Assembly: GCA_028875875.1 (NCBI GenBank)
Contig: JAGWUV010000010.1
Location: 1 to 64,000 of the forward strand
Reading direction: 5' to 3'
DNA length: 64,000 nt
Origin: Bacteroidota bacterium
GTDB lineage: Bacteria > Bacteroidota > Bacteroidia > Chitinophagales > Chitinophagaceae
Shown here: positions 43,140 to 52,183 of the stretch, one piece after another
Position numbering within the stretch: the stretch's first letter is position 1
Layout: the number at the start of each line of letters is the position of its first letter
Position numbers and translations under genes: made by a program
The notes under the pieces: generated by a model
What the model saw: the letters and a program-made list of their open reading frames with translations, nothing else
Told to the model about the DNA's origin: nothing
Databases searched by the model: none

Positions 43140-45563
43140 ATGACGATCAGTTATAATTGGTTAAGTGAATACCTGCCGCAGGTCATCGATCCTGAAAAAC
43201 TTTCTAAGATCCTTACATCTATCGGTTTGGAAGTAGAAAGCCTTGAAAAATACGAGAGCGTTAAAGGTGGTTTGCAGGGGCTGGTAATTGGAGAAGTGCT
43301 TGAATGTGAGCAACACCCCAATGCCGATAAGCTTAAAGTAACGAAAGTAAACATTGGCCAGCCCGAATCTCTCCAAATTGTTTGTGGTGCCCCTAATGTA
43401 GCGCAAGGACAAAAAGTGGTGGTAGCAACGGTAGGTACTACTATCTATCCTAACGCAGGTGAACCGCTAACCATGAAAATAGCCAAGATCCGTGGTGTAG
43501 AAAGTTTTGGTATGATCTGTGCGGAAGACGAGATCGGTATCGGTGGAAGTCATGCCGGAATTATGGTATTACCCGATGATGTGGCGATAGGCTCTCCCGC
43601 AGCTGATTATTTTAAACCTTACGTAGACTGGATTTATGAAATAGGGCTTACACCTAACCGTATGGATGCGATGAGCCATTTAGGTGTAGCCAGAGATGTT
43701 TGTGCTTATATCACACATCATGAAAAGAAGGAAGCAAAGCCCAAACTGCCGTATCACAATCATTTTAAAGCCGATAACCAGTCTTTGCCTATTAAGGTTA
43801 CTGTTGAAAACGCAGCGGCCTGCCCACGTTATACCGGTGTTAGCATCACTGGTGTTACCGTAAAAGATTCGCCGCAATGGCTGAAAGATAAATTGATCGC
43901 AATAGGTCAGCGTCCTATCAATAACATTGTTGATGTTACCAATTTTATTTTGCATGAAACAGGCCAGCCCCTGCATGCATTTGATGCTTCAGCTATTAAG
44001 GGTAATCATGTGATTGTGAAAAACCTTCCAGCTGGAACTTCTTTCACCACATTGGATGAAAAAGAAAGGAAGCTAACTGCAGAAGACTTGATGATCTGCA
44101 ATGGCGATCAGGAACCGATGTGCGTTGCTGGTGTGTTCGGCGGATTGCATAGTGGTGTGCAAAATGCTACTACAGCTATCTTTCTGGAAAGTGCTTGTTT
44201 CAGTTCAACTTCTGTGCGAAAGACTTCTATGTCGCATGGTTTACGTACCGATGCTGCCACCCGTTTTGAGAAAGGGGTAGATATCTCTAACACAGTCCAG
44301 GTACTGAAACGTGCAGCATTGCTGATCAAAGAAATAGCAGGTGGCGAGATCAGTTCTGATCTTGTGGATGTATATCCTTCTCCCAAACAAAAAACAGAAG
44401 TTGCACTTAAAAATCATTATCTCAAAAAACTAAGCGGTAAAAATTATCATCCTGATACGGTGAAGAAAATTTTAACTGCGTTGGGTTTTGAAATTGTGAA
44501 AGAAGGCATGGATGAGTTGCGTGTAGCGGTTCCTTTCAGCAAACCCGATATCAGTCTACCTGCGGATATTGTAGAAGAGATCGTTAGGATTGATGGGCTG
44601 GATAATATTGACATCCCTTCGCTTATCACTATCTCCCCATCAACTGATACTTCTTCTGCAAAAGAGCTACTGAAGGATAAGATCGCCGGATACCTTGTTG
44701 GACAAGGGTTTTATGAATTGTTTACCAATTCTATCACCAACAGCAAATATTTCAACGAGGAAGTATTGAACGGAACAGTGAAAATGCTCAATAACCTGAG
44801 TGCAGAACTGGATGTGTTGCGACCCTCCATGCTTGAAACAGGATTGGAGATCATTGCCTACAACATCAATCGTAAAAACCAGAATCTCCTTTTCTTTGAA
44901 CTAGGTAAAACTTACCATACTAAAGAAGTGGGACAATACCAGGAATTAGAACATTGTGCCTTATATCTTACGGGCTATACACATGAGGATGAATGGAGGG
45001 AGAAAAAACAGCCGCTGGATATTTTCAAAGCTAAAGGATGGGCTGCTGCCATTATTACCTTGTGTGGCCTGGGTGATATTCATTTTAATGCAGAGGACAC
45101 CAATGCCCAACAATTATCTATTTTTTCAGGTAAACAAAAGCTGGGCGTATTGCAGGAGGTGGGTAAAAAGCAGTTGCAACAGTTTGATATCAAACAGCCC
45201 GTTTATTTCATTGATTTTGATTTTGCGGCCTTACTGAAAGCAGTGAGCAAAAACAAAATCACTTACCGGGAAGTAGCAAAATTCCCTGCTGTGCAGAGAG
45301 ACCTTGCTCTTGTGGTGAATAGTACCGTAACCTATACAGCTATTGATGCCGCCATAAAAAAACTAAGGCTTTCCAAACTGCAGGATGTACGTTTGTTTGA
45401 TGTATTTGAAAGTGAGAAGCTGGGTGCCGGTAAAAAATCAATGGCCGTAAGCTTTACCTTCCTGGATGAAGAAAAAACGCTTACCGATAAAGAAATTGAT
45501 GGCATGATGAGTAAACTGATCAGTACATTTGAGAAAGAACTTTCAGCCGAAATAAGAAAATAG
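43140..45563 (+). CDS. pheT: Phenylalanine-tRNA ligase beta subunit
   Basis: The 807-residue subunit pairs with PheS to charge tRNA-Phe. It opens with MTISYNWLSEYLPQVIDPEKL, then an EMAP/OB-type tRNA-binding domain (about 40-150, VIGEVLECEQHPNADKL), the B3/B4 editing domain (about 210-390, RTDAATRFEKGVD at its end), the B5 domain (about 405-475, LTALGFEIV), the core and a C-terminal FDX-ACB domain (about 710-807, EVAKFPAVQRDLALVV). Length is normal. The alpha subunit gene is not adjacent, as is usual in Bacteroidota. It heads an operon with the coiled-coil protein and zapA. Confidence 0.95.
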   Translation: MTISYNWLSEYLPQVIDPEKLSKILTSIGLEVESLEKYESVKGGLQGLVIGEVLECEQHPNADKLKVTKVNIGQPESLQIVCGAPNVAQGQKVVVATVGTTIYPNAGEPLTMKIAKIRGVESFGMICAEDEIGIGGSHAGIMVLPDDVAIGSPAADYFKPYVDWIYEIGLTPNRMDAMSHLGVARDVCAYITHHEKKEAKPKLPYHNHFKADNQSLPIKVTVENAAACPRYTGVSITGVTVKDSPQWLKDKLIAIGQRPINNIVDVTNFILHETGQPLHAFDASAIKGNHVIVKNLPAGTSFTTLDEKERKLTAEDLMICNGDQEPMCVAGVFGGLHSGVQNATTAIFLESACFSSTSVRKTSMSHGLRTDAATRFEKGVDISNTVQVLKRAALLIKEIAGGEISSDLVDVYPSPKQKTEVALKNHYLKKLSGKNYHPDTVKKILTALGFEIVKEGMDELRVAVPFSKPDISLPADIVEEIVRIDGLDNIDIPSLITISPSTDTSSAKELLKDKIAGYLVGQGFYELFTNSITNSKYFNEEVLNGTVKMLNNLSAELDVLRPSMLETGLEIIAYNINRKNQNLLFFELGKTYHTKEVGQYQELEHCALYLTGYTHEDEWREKKQPLDIFKAKGWAAAIITLCGLGDIHFNAEDTNAQQLSIFSGKQKLGVLQEVGKKQLQQFDIKQPVYFIDFDFAALLKAVSKNKITYREVAKFPAVQRDLALVVNSTVTYTAIDAAIKKLRLSKLQDVRLFDVFESEKLGAGKKSMAVSFTFLDEEKTLTDKEIDGMMSKLISTFEKELSAEIRK

Positions 45564-45573
45564 GGTATACAAA

Positions 45574-45867
45574 ATGAGCCACCTGATCAACCAGCAATTA
45601 CAACACCTGCACCAGTCGCTTCAGCAATTACTGAAGCAATACCAGTTGGTTGAAAGAGAGAATGTGCAGTTGAAAAAAGAGCTGGAAAAAACAAAACAGC
45701 AGGTACAGTCTGCTGAAAGCCAGGTGCAAACCTTACAACAGAAAGTAGATGTATTAAAGCTGGGAACAGATAGCTGGAGTGAACAGGATAAAAAGGAATT
45801 ACAAAAGCGAATTGACGGCTACCTGAAGGAAATAGACAAATGTTTACTGATTTTGAATAAAGACTAG
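45574..45867 (+). CDS. Small coiled-coil protein between pheT and zapA
   Basis: The 97-residue protein is almost entirely alpha-helical, with a Gln/Leu-rich first half (INQQLQHLHQSLQQLLKQY) and heptads through residue 65, then a short C-terminal helix (KRIDGYLKEIDKCLLIL). It lies 10 bases after pheT and 1 base before zapA, so it is cotranscribed with both. Its size, coiled coil and position suggest a ZapB-like division partner of ZapA, but this is inference from context. Confidence 0.8.
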   Translation: MSHLINQQLQHLHQSLQQLLKQYQLVERENVQLKKELEKTKQQVQSAESQVQTLQQKVDVLKLGTDSWSEQDKKELQKRIDGYLKEIDKCLLILNKD

Positions 45868-45868
45868 T

Positions 45869-46165
45869 ATGGCAGAGATGATCCCTGTAAATATCGTGAT
45901 CGGCGACAGAACTTACCGTTTAAAAATTGAGCCGGAAGATGAAGAAGTGTTGCGTAAAACGGTAAAGATCATCAATGATAAAATTGTAGAGTTCAAAAAC
46001 AGCTTTGCTGGGAAAGATATGCAGGATTATATCGCTATGGTGTTATTGTGGTATGCAACTGAACAGGCCAAAAAAGGCCCTGGCATACTGGAACAAAAAG
46101 AAACATCCGATAAAATACTTGCTATCCAAAGTCTTATTGATAAAGCATTGGTGAAGAACCAATAA
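45869..46165 (+). CDS. zapA: Cell division protein ZapA
   Basis: The 98-residue protein matches ZapA: IPVNIVIGDRTYRLKIEPEDEEVLRK forms the N-terminal globular part, and the long helix with VKIINDKIVEFKNSF and QDYIAMVLLWYATEQ follows. ZapA bundles FtsZ filaments at the division site. It is the last gene of the pheT operon; a 140-base gap and a separate promoter precede rny. Confidence 0.9.
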   Translation: MAEMIPVNIVIGDRTYRLKIEPEDEEVLRKTVKIINDKIVEFKNSFAGKDMQDYIAMVLLWYATEQAKKGPGILEQKETSDKILAIQSLIDKALVKNQ

Positions 46166-46218
46166 TATTCATTCCTAACATTTTATATTGCCATTTCCTT
46201 TCGGTTGCTTTATTTATT

Positions 46219-46226
46219 TATCTTCG
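46219..46226 (+). promoter_or_regulatory. -7 promoter element of rny
   Basis: TATCTTCG followed by CAAA is one base off TAnnTTTG. It lies 80 bases before the rny start, in the 140-base zapA-rny gap. No good -33 box was seen. Confidence 0.35.
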
Positions 46227-46305
46227 CAAACTATCACTCACTGAAACAGTTATGGTGAAATGTGAGGCCTTATGATTGTGAAATATCTTAAAACAGAACA
46301 AGAAC

Positions 46306-47868
46306 ATGGAGTATGTTATATCGATTATAGTTGGTGTAATTGCACTAATTGCCGGCATTATAGCGGGTAAGGTAATTTTTGCCAAAGACACAAAAAAACA
46401 GGTTGAAGAGGCAGAGTTACAAGCTCAAACCATTATCAAGGAAGCTGAATTAAGGGCTGAAACGATCAAGAAAGAAAAACAGCTCGAGGCGAAAGAAAAA
46501 TTTGTTCAGTTAAAGGCTGAACACGATAGGGAAATATTGGATCGTAACCGCAAGATGAGCGATGCTGAAGCCCGTATCAAACAAAAAGAGATTGCCATCA
46601 ACCAAAAGGAATCTAACCTGGATAAGCAGTTGAAGGAGAATGAGGCGATCAAGGAAAACCTGAACCGCCAGATCGAAGTGGTGAATCTGAAGCGCAATGA
46701 GCTGGAAAAACACCAGGAAGAGCATATCCGCAGGCTGGAAAAAATTGCAGGCTTAACTGCCGAAGAAGCCAAGGCTCAATTGATCGAAAGCCTGAAACAC
46801 GAGGCACAAACACAGGCACTTGCTTTGCAGCAGGAAATTATTGAAGAGGCCAAACAAAAGGCCAATAAAGAAGCCAGAAAAATTGTTATTCAATCTATCC
46901 AGCGTACCGCAGCAGAACAAACCATTGAAAATACGGTTACCGTTTTCAACCTGGAAACAGACGAGATTAAGGGCCAGATCATTGGTAGGGAGGGAAGAAA
47001 TATCCGTGCAATTGAAGCTGCTACCGGCGTAGACCTGATCGTTGACGATACGCCTGAAGCGATCATTCTTTCTTCTTTCGATCCGCTTAGGAGGGAAATT
47101 GCCCGTTTGAGTTTACAGCGACTGGTGGCCGACGGCCGTATTCATCCTGCCCGTATAGAGGAAGTAGTTGAAAAAACCCGTAAGCAGCTGGAAGAGCAGG
47201 TGATGGAAATTGGAGAGCGTACAGTAATTGAATTGGGTATTCATGGTTTGCATAAAGAACTGGTAAGAATAGTAGGTAAGATGCGTTTCCGTTCTTCTTA
47301 TGGCCAAAACCTGTTAATGCACAGCCGTGAAGTGGCTAATCTTTGCGCCATAATGGCCAGTGAATTAGGAATGAATCCTAAACTGGCAAAACGTGCCGGC
47401 TTACTACATGATATCGGTAAAGTTCCAGATGAAGAAACTGAATTAAGCCATGCCTTGCTGGGTGCGAAACTGGCAGAGAAATATGGTGAAAACCCTGCTG
47501 TGGTAAATGCCATCGGCGCCCACCACGATGAAATGGAAATGCAATATGTGATTTCTCCTGTGGTGCAGGCCTGCGATGCGATCAGCGGCGCAAGGCCAGG
47601 TGCAAGGCGTGAAATTATGCAGCAATACCTGCAAAGGATCAAAGACCTTGAAAACCTTGCTATGAATTATCAGGGTGTTGAAAAAGCATATGCTATTCAG
47701 GCCGGAAGGGAACTGAGGGTAATTGTAGAAGCCGATAAAGTAACTGATGGCGACAGCGATAAGCTGAGCTTTGAAATAGCCCAGAAAATTCAAACAGAGA
47801 TGACCTATCCCGGTCAAATTAAGGTAACTGTTATTCGAGAAAAAAGAGCGGTGAACGTAGCGAGATAA
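46306..47868 (+). CDS. rny: Ribonuclease Y
   Basis: The 520-residue membrane-bound endoribonuclease starts mRNA decay. It has an N-terminal membrane helix (residues 4-24), a long charged coiled coil to about residue 200, a KH RNA-binding domain ([28 protein letters not shown]), and an HD domain with [15 protein letters not shown] and HHDEM. Domain order and length are those of RNase Y. It is preceded by a 140-base gap and followed by rplS after 69 bases with a separate promoter. Confidence 0.95.
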   Translation: MEYVISIIVGVIALIAGIIAGKVIFAKDTKKQVEEAELQAQTIIKEAELRAETIKKEKQLEAKEKFVQLKAEHDREILDRNRKMSDAEARIKQKEIAINQKESNLDKQLKENEAIKENLNRQIEVVNLKRNELEKHQEEHIRRLEKIAGLTAEEAKAQLIESLKHEAQTQALALQQEIIEEAKQKANKEARKIVIQSIQRTAAEQTIENTVTVFNLETDEIKGQIIGREGRNIRAIEAATGVDLIVDDTPEAIILSSFDPLRREIARLSLQRLVADGRIHPARIEEVVEKTRKQLEEQVMEIGERTVIELGIHGLHKELVRIVGKMRFRSSYGQNLLMHSREVANLCAIMASELGMNPKLAKRAGLLHDIGKVPDEETELSHALLGAKLAEKYGENPAVVNAIGAHHDEMEMQYVISPVVQACDAISGARPGARREIMQQYLQRIKDLENLAMNYQGVEKAYAIQAGRELRVIVEADKVTDGDSDKLSFEIAQKIQTEMTYPGQIKVTVIREKRAVNVAR

Positions 47869-47886
47869 ATAATTTGAAAATTGAGA

Positions 47887-47916
47887 TTTGAAATTTCAAT
47901 TTTTCCCCTACCTTTG
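47887..47916 (+). promoter_or_regulatory. Promoter of rplS
   Basis: TTTG at 47887-47890 and TACCTTTG at 47909-47916 (followed by CCG) are 18 bases apart, a full match to the Bacteroidota consensus. The start codon at 47938 follows after 21 bases, so the leader is too short for a structured ribosomal-protein leader. Confidence 0.65.
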
Positions 47917-47937
47917 CCGTCCGCAAAAATTAAAGTT

Positions 47938-48288
47938 ATGAACGCAGCAGTTCAGTTTGTACATGAGCAATTGACAGCAAAAAAAGAATATCCCAAATTT
48001 AAAAGTGGTGATAATATCACTGTCAACTATAAAATTATTGAAGGTGGTAAAGAGCGTATCCAAAGCTTCCGCGGTGATGTTGTGAAGTTACAAGGTACCG
48101 GTGCCACTGCTTCATTCACAGTACGTAAAATTTCTGATGGTGTTGGAGTAGAGCGTTTGTTCCCTTTCTATTCACCTAATATCGATTCAATTGTATTGAA
48201 CAAGTCTGGTAAAGTACGTCGTGCTAAATTGTACTACTTACGTGAGAGAAGTGGTAAGAGTGCACGTATCAAAGAAAAGAGATTCTAA
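47938..48288 (+). CDS. rplS: 50S ribosomal protein L19
   Basis: The 116-residue protein matches L19: PKFKSGDNITVNYKIIEGGKERIQSFRGDVV, ATASFTVRKISDGVGVERLFPFYSPNID, and the basic ending RRAKLYYLRERSGKSARIKEKRF. The ATG at 47938 begins the conserved MNAAVQFVHEQL; the open frame extends 19 codons further upstream through the promoter and is not used. It stands alone, not with rpsP/trmD as in many bacteria, and ends in a strong terminator. Confidence 0.96.
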   Translation: MNAAVQFVHEQLTAKKEYPKFKSGDNITVNYKIIEGGKERIQSFRGDVVKLQGTGATASFTVRKISDGVGVERLFPFYSPNIDSIVLNKSGKVRRAKLYYLRERSGKSARIKEKRF

Positions 48289-48307
48289 TTGCATTACATA
48301 TTCTTGC

Positions 48308-48339
48308 AAAAGCGGAAGTATACCATGCTTCCGCTTTTT
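48308..48339 (+). terminator. Terminator after rplS
   Basis: AAAAGCGGAAG pairs perfectly with CTTCCGCTTTT and is followed by T, 19 bases after the stop. Confidence 0.85.
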
Positions 48340-48371
48340 GTTTTTAATTTTTAGGAATGATGCTTTTCATT

Positions 48372-48379
48372 TACCTTGC
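48372..48379 (+). promoter_or_regulatory. Possible -7 element of tatA
   Basis: TACCTTGC is a shortened form of TAnnTTTGC and lies 19 bases before the tatA start. The preceding terminator means tatA needs its own promoter. Confidence 0.35.
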
Positions 48380-48398
48380 GTAACTAAATCAATTTTAT

Positions 48399-48632
48399 AT
48401 GGGAGACTTATTTGCACCTCAACATTTAATGCTCATTCTCTTGATCATCCTTATCTTTTTTGGTGGAAAGAAAATACCTGAATTGATGCGTGGATTAGGA
48501 AAGGGAATAAGAGAGTTTAAAGATGCGAAGGATAATGTGCAGAGAGAGATTGAAGGGCACATTAACGATACATCTTCTTCAAATAATAATTCTTCAAAAA
48601 ATATTACTTCTGGCACTTCAGAAAAAGTATAA
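48399..48632 (+). CDS. tatA: Twin-arginine translocase subunit TatA/E
   Basis: The 77-residue protein has the TatA pattern: one membrane helix ([21 protein letters not shown]) with the FGxKKIPEL hinge, an amphipathic helix ([16 protein letters not shown]) and a Ser/Asn-rich tail. TatA forms the pore for folded proteins carrying twin-Arg signals. The ATG at 48399 is at the family-typical start MGDLF. A terminator separates it from tatC. No tatB is seen here, in line with minimal TatA/TatC systems. Confidence 0.92.
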   Translation: MGDLFAPQHLMLILLIILIFFGGKKIPELMRGLGKGIREFKDAKDNVQREIEGHINDTSSSNNNSSKNITSGTSEKV

Positions 48633-48652
48633 TTTTTTGATTTGATTGAAGT

Positions 48653-48684
48653 AAAACCTCGCAATGTAACCAATGCGAGGTTTT
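48653..48684 (+). terminator. Terminator between tatA and tatC
   Basis: AAAACCTCGCA pairs perfectly with TGCGAGGTTTT around a 10-base loop, followed by GTTTTG. Confidence 0.8.
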
Positions 48685-48723
48685 GTTTTGTAACAAAGCA
48701 ATTCTAATCTTTCTTATACAGCG

Positions 48724-49575
48724 ATGAGTTTATTTAAAAAGAAGTCAGCCTCTGATGAAACCGCAGATATGTCTTTTGTTGAGCATATCGATGAACTGCG
48801 GAAGCATTTGTTCAGGTCGGCAATAGCAGTAACCATTGGTGCCATCGTAATGGCTGTGTATAACAGTTTTATTGTAAAGAAAGTACTGATGGGGCCTACG
48901 CATCCGGATTTCATTACGTATGAATATTTATGCAAACTGGGCCAGGCGTTAGGTATGGGCAATAATCTTTGCCTTACCAAGATCAATGTGAAAATGCAGA
49001 GTAATGTAGTGGCTGGTCAGTTTAGTATCTATCTGAATGTAATTTTAATTGGTGGCTTTATCCTTGCATTTCCATATGTATTCTGGCAATTCTGGAAGTT
49101 TGTAAGGCCCGCATTGAAAAAAAATGAATTGAGAGGAACAAGAGGTGTTATCTTCTGGGTTTCTACCTTATTCTTCATTGGCGTATTATTCGGATACTTC
49201 ATCATCGCTCCATATACTATCAACTTCTTTGCGAATTTTACATTAGATGATAATATTGAGAACATTTGGACCATTACCAGCTATTTCAATACAATGGTTC
49301 CATTGATTGTTGGGTCGGGGTTGGCTTTTCAATTACCGTTGGTGTTGTTTTTTCTTGCAAAGATAGATGTGGTCACTGCTTCTTTTTTGCGTAAATACCG
49401 CAGGCATTCTATTGTTGTGATTGTTATAGCTGTTTCAGTCATCACGCCTCCGGATTTTCTCAGTACAGTTATCTGTAGTATACCATTGGTATTGTTGTAT
49501 GAGATAAGCATTTTGCTTTGTGCGAATGTAGAGAAAAAGAAAAAAATCGGAAAACCTGAACCGGATTGGGAATAA
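48724..49575 (+). CDS. tatC: Twin-arginine translocase subunit TatC
   Basis: The 283-residue membrane protein has six helices and TatC motifs: DMSFVEHIDELRKHLFRSAIA at the N-terminus, the FAFPYVFWQFWKFVRPAL-like FPYVFWQFWKFVRPALKKNE loop, and FQLPLVLFFLAKIDVVTASFLRKYRRH. TatC recognises the twin-Arg signal. An insertion of about 30 residues after the first helix (MGPTHPDFITYEYLCKLG) is common in Bacteroidota TatC. It ends in a Lys-rich cytoplasmic tail. The DUF1501 protein at 34065-35321 is a plausible substrate. Confidence 0.94.
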   Translation: MSLFKKKSASDETADMSFVEHIDELRKHLFRSAIAVTIGAIVMAVYNSFIVKKVLMGPTHPDFITYEYLCKLGQALGMGNNLCLTKINVKMQSNVVAGQFSIYLNVILIGGFILAFPYVFWQFWKFVRPALKKNELRGTRGVIFWVSTLFFIGVLFGYFIIAPYTINFFANFTLDDNIENIWTITSYFNTMVPLIVGSGLAFQLPLVLFFLAKIDVVTASFLRKYRRHSIVVIVIAVSVITPPDFLSTVICSIPLVLLYEISILLCANVEKKKKIGKPEPDWE

Positions 49576-49647
49576 AAGACTGATGATGTGTGATGTTCTC
49601 CATCGTTAAGCGGGTTAAATATCTTTATCACTTTAATAGAATAGACT

Positions 49648-51081
49648 TTGTTTAGTTTCAGTACAATAAAAGATTATCAGGCACAATTGAGTGAAGGAAC
49701 AACCAGCTGTGTAGAGGCTGTGCAATACTATTTGCAAGCGATTGCTGCTCACCAATATTTAAATGCCTATCTCGAGGTTTTTGAAGAAGAAGCATTGCAA
49801 AGAGCGGAGGCACTGGATTCTCTTAGAAAAGGTGGTGCTTCCATGGGAAAGTTGCATGGTGTGGTGGTTGCGTTGAAAGATGTTATTTGCTATAAAGGTC
49901 ATCAGGTTTCCGCAGCATCAAAAATATTGGAAGGATTTACATCCATATACAATGCTACGGCTGTAGAAAAGTTGTTGGCTGAAGGGGCGATCTTAATTGG
50001 CAGAAATAACTGCGATGAATTTGCAATGGGTAGCACCAATGAAAATTCTGCTTTTGGTGCTGTGAAGAATGGGATTGACCCATCAAAAGTACCTGGTGGG
50101 TCTTCCGGAGGTTCTGCCGTTGCAGTGCAGGCTGGTTTATGTATGATAAGCCTGGGAAGTGATACCGGAGGGTCTGTTCGACAGCCCGCTGATTTTTGCG
50201 GTATTGTGGGATTAAAGCCGACTTACGGAAGAATTTCACGCTATGGTTTAATTGCTTATGCTTCCTCTTTCGACCAGATAGGTATTTTTTCCCAAACCGT
50301 TGATGATGCTGCGCTGGTTCTTGAAGTGATTGCCGGCGCTGATGATTTTGACAGCACAGTTGCCCGGCAACCTGTAGAAATGTATTCATCCCAATTGGAT
50401 ACTTCCAAAAAATATAAGATTGCTTATTTCAGGCAAGCGTTGGAACATCCCGGACTGGATACTGAGATGGCAGCTTCTATTCAATCTTATATTAAAGAAC
50501 TCCAATCGAAAGGGTATACAGTTGAGGCTGTTGACTTTGATTTACTGAATTACATCGTACCGGCTTATTATGTCTTGACTACGGCAGAGGCTTCGAGTAA
50601 TTTATCACGCTATGATGGTATCAAATACGGCTACCGTGCCGCATTGAGCAAGGAGGATGATCTTACCGAATTGTACAAGCAAACCAGGAGTGAAGGTTTT
50701 GGAAAAGAAGTGCAAAGGCGAATTTTATTGGGTACGTTTGTTTTGAGTGCCGGTTATTACGATGCTTATTTTACAAAAGCGCAGCAGGTTCGTAGAAAAC
50801 TGGTAGATACCACACATAAAATATTCAGTAATTATGATGCGATTATAGCGCCAACAGTTCCTTCCACAGCCTTTAAATTAGGAGAGAAGAATAACGATCC
50901 CGTTGAAATGTTTCTCGCCGATATTTATACAGTATATGCTAATCTTGTTGGTATCCCGGGTATTTCTGTTCCCTTGTTTAAACACAGTAATGGAATGCCT
51001 TTCGGTTTGCAGATCATGACGTCTCATTTTGATGAAGTATCTTTGCTGGCTCTTTCCAGGCAGCTCATGGCTAATCATTAA
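49648..51081 (+). CDS. gatA: Aspartyl/glutamyl-tRNA amidotransferase subunit A
   Basis: The 477-residue amidase releases ammonia from glutamine for conversion of mischarged Glu-tRNA-Gln or Asp-tRNA-Asn. The triad is intact: Lys77 (VVALKDVICYKG), cis-Ser152 and nucleophile Ser176 within GGSSGGSAVAV and GSDTGGSVRQPADFCG. The start is TTG at 49648: an in-frame TAG lies six bases upstream, and the next ATG would remove over 60 conserved residues. gatB and gatC are not adjacent; they are often separate in Bacteroidota. The lytic transglycosylase gene follows after 52 bases. Confidence 0.92.
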   Translation: MFSFSTIKDYQAQLSEGTTSCVEAVQYYLQAIAAHQYLNAYLEVFEEEALQRAEALDSLRKGGASMGKLHGVVVALKDVICYKGHQVSAASKILEGFTSIYNATAVEKLLAEGAILIGRNNCDEFAMGSTNENSAFGAVKNGIDPSKVPGGSSGGSAVAVQAGLCMISLGSDTGGSVRQPADFCGIVGLKPTYGRISRYGLIAYASSFDQIGIFSQTVDDAALVLEVIAGADDFDSTVARQPVEMYSSQLDTSKKYKIAYFRQALEHPGLDTEMAASIQSYIKELQSKGYTVEAVDFDLLNYIVPAYYVLTTAEASSNLSRYDGIKYGYRAALSKEDDLTELYKQTRSEGFGKEVQRRILLGTFVLSAGYYDAYFTKAQQVRRKLVDTTHKIFSNYDAIIAPTVPSTAFKLGEKNNDPVEMFLADIYTVYANLVGIPGISVPLFKHSNGMPFGLQIMTSHFDEVSLLALSRQLMANH

Positions 51082-51133
51082 TCCTTTTGGGGGTTGTTTA
51101 AGGTAATGAGTTAGGCAAATAAAAAGTGCAGTA

Positions 51134-52183
51134 ATGAGGAGAATGAATTTTAATAACATAACGGAACGATTCAAAGGCAGACTTGCATTCTTTGCTGTGT
51201 TTTCATTTATTGCTTTATCGGTTACTGCGCAACGTACAGATATCATCAGCGATACACTGAATGATAAATCAGATTTTAAAAGTTTAATTACCGATAAATC
51301 TTTCAATACCATTGGTAAGGTAGTGGTTACTCAGCTAAATCCGCAAGCTATATCTTTTGTACAGGAATACATTCGCAAACAAGGGAAAGAACTGGAGCGT
51401 ATGAAGGTTTGGGGCAAACCTTATTTTGATCTGTATGATAATATCCTAACACAATATGGTATCCCCAAAGAAATGAAATACCTGAGTGTGATTGAGAGTC
51501 ATTTGCAATCTAACCTGGTTTCGTGGGCAGGTGCTGTAGGGCCCTGGCAGTTGATGGATTACGAGGCAAAACGATTTGGTTTGCATACGGGTAGATATGC
51601 TGATGATAGAACTGATTTTTATAAAAGTACATACGTTGCCGCCCGATTATTAAAAGAATTATACGATGAGTTTGGAGATTGGTTGCTGGTAATCGCTGCT
51701 TATAACGGAGGACCGGGTCGTGTAAAGCGGGCGATTGAAAGAACACATAGCAGGGATTTTTGGAAGCTACAGTATTTTCTTCCGGAAGAAACACGTAACC
51801 ATGTTAAAAAATTTATTGGAACACATTATGTTTTTGAAGGTGCAGGAGGAATAACTACCATGACGGCAGAGGAAACAGCAGCATACATGGAGGCTCAAAA
51901 ACATAATGAGCCTTCTCAACTTTCTGACGACGAAAAGCATAGTACTGTTGTTGAAGAAGTTTGCGGCAGGTTTAATTCGCTTATTCTGAGTAATAACCTC
52001 ATGATGGACATCCAGCAGTTTAATAAATGGAACCCCGGATTTGACAAAGCAATGGCAGAAGGTAAGAAATACCAGCTTCGTTTGGCGAAAGATAAAATGC
52101 AATTGTTCGAAGCGAGGAAGAACGAGATACTCATGCAGTCTATCCACTACTTATTAGAAGGCGCTACTGCTGCATCAAGATAA
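51134..52183 (+). CDS. Secreted lytic transglycosylase (MltD/SLT-type)
   Basis: The 349-residue protein has a signal peptide (hydrophobic residues 17-30, cut near TAQ) and one SLT domain at about 100-240: YLSVIESHLQSNLVSWAGAVGPWQLMD with catalytic Glu121, then YVAARLLKELYDEFGDWLLVIAAYNGGPGRV. The C-terminal part looks like a degenerate LysM-type segment (FNKWNPGFDKAMAEGKKYQLRLAKDKM). It would cleave peptidoglycan glycan strands in the periplasm. Its 3' end overlaps the pabB stop by nine bases in convergent orientation. Confidence 0.9.
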   Translation: MRRMNFNNITERFKGRLAFFAVFSFIALSVTAQRTDIISDTLNDKSDFKSLITDKSFNTIGKVVVTQLNPQAISFVQEYIRKQGKELERMKVWGKPYFDLYDNILTQYGIPKEMKYLSVIESHLQSNLVSWAGAVGPWQLMDYEAKRFGLHTGRYADDRTDFYKSTYVAARLLKELYDEFGDWLLVIAAYNGGPGRVKRAIERTHSRDFWKLQYFLPEETRNHVKKFIGTHYVFEGAGGITTMTAEETAAYMEAQKHNEPSQLSDDEKHSTVVEEVCGRFNSLILSNNLMMDIQQFNKWNPGFDKAMAEGKKYQLRLAKDKMQLFEARKNEILMQSIHYLLEGATAASR

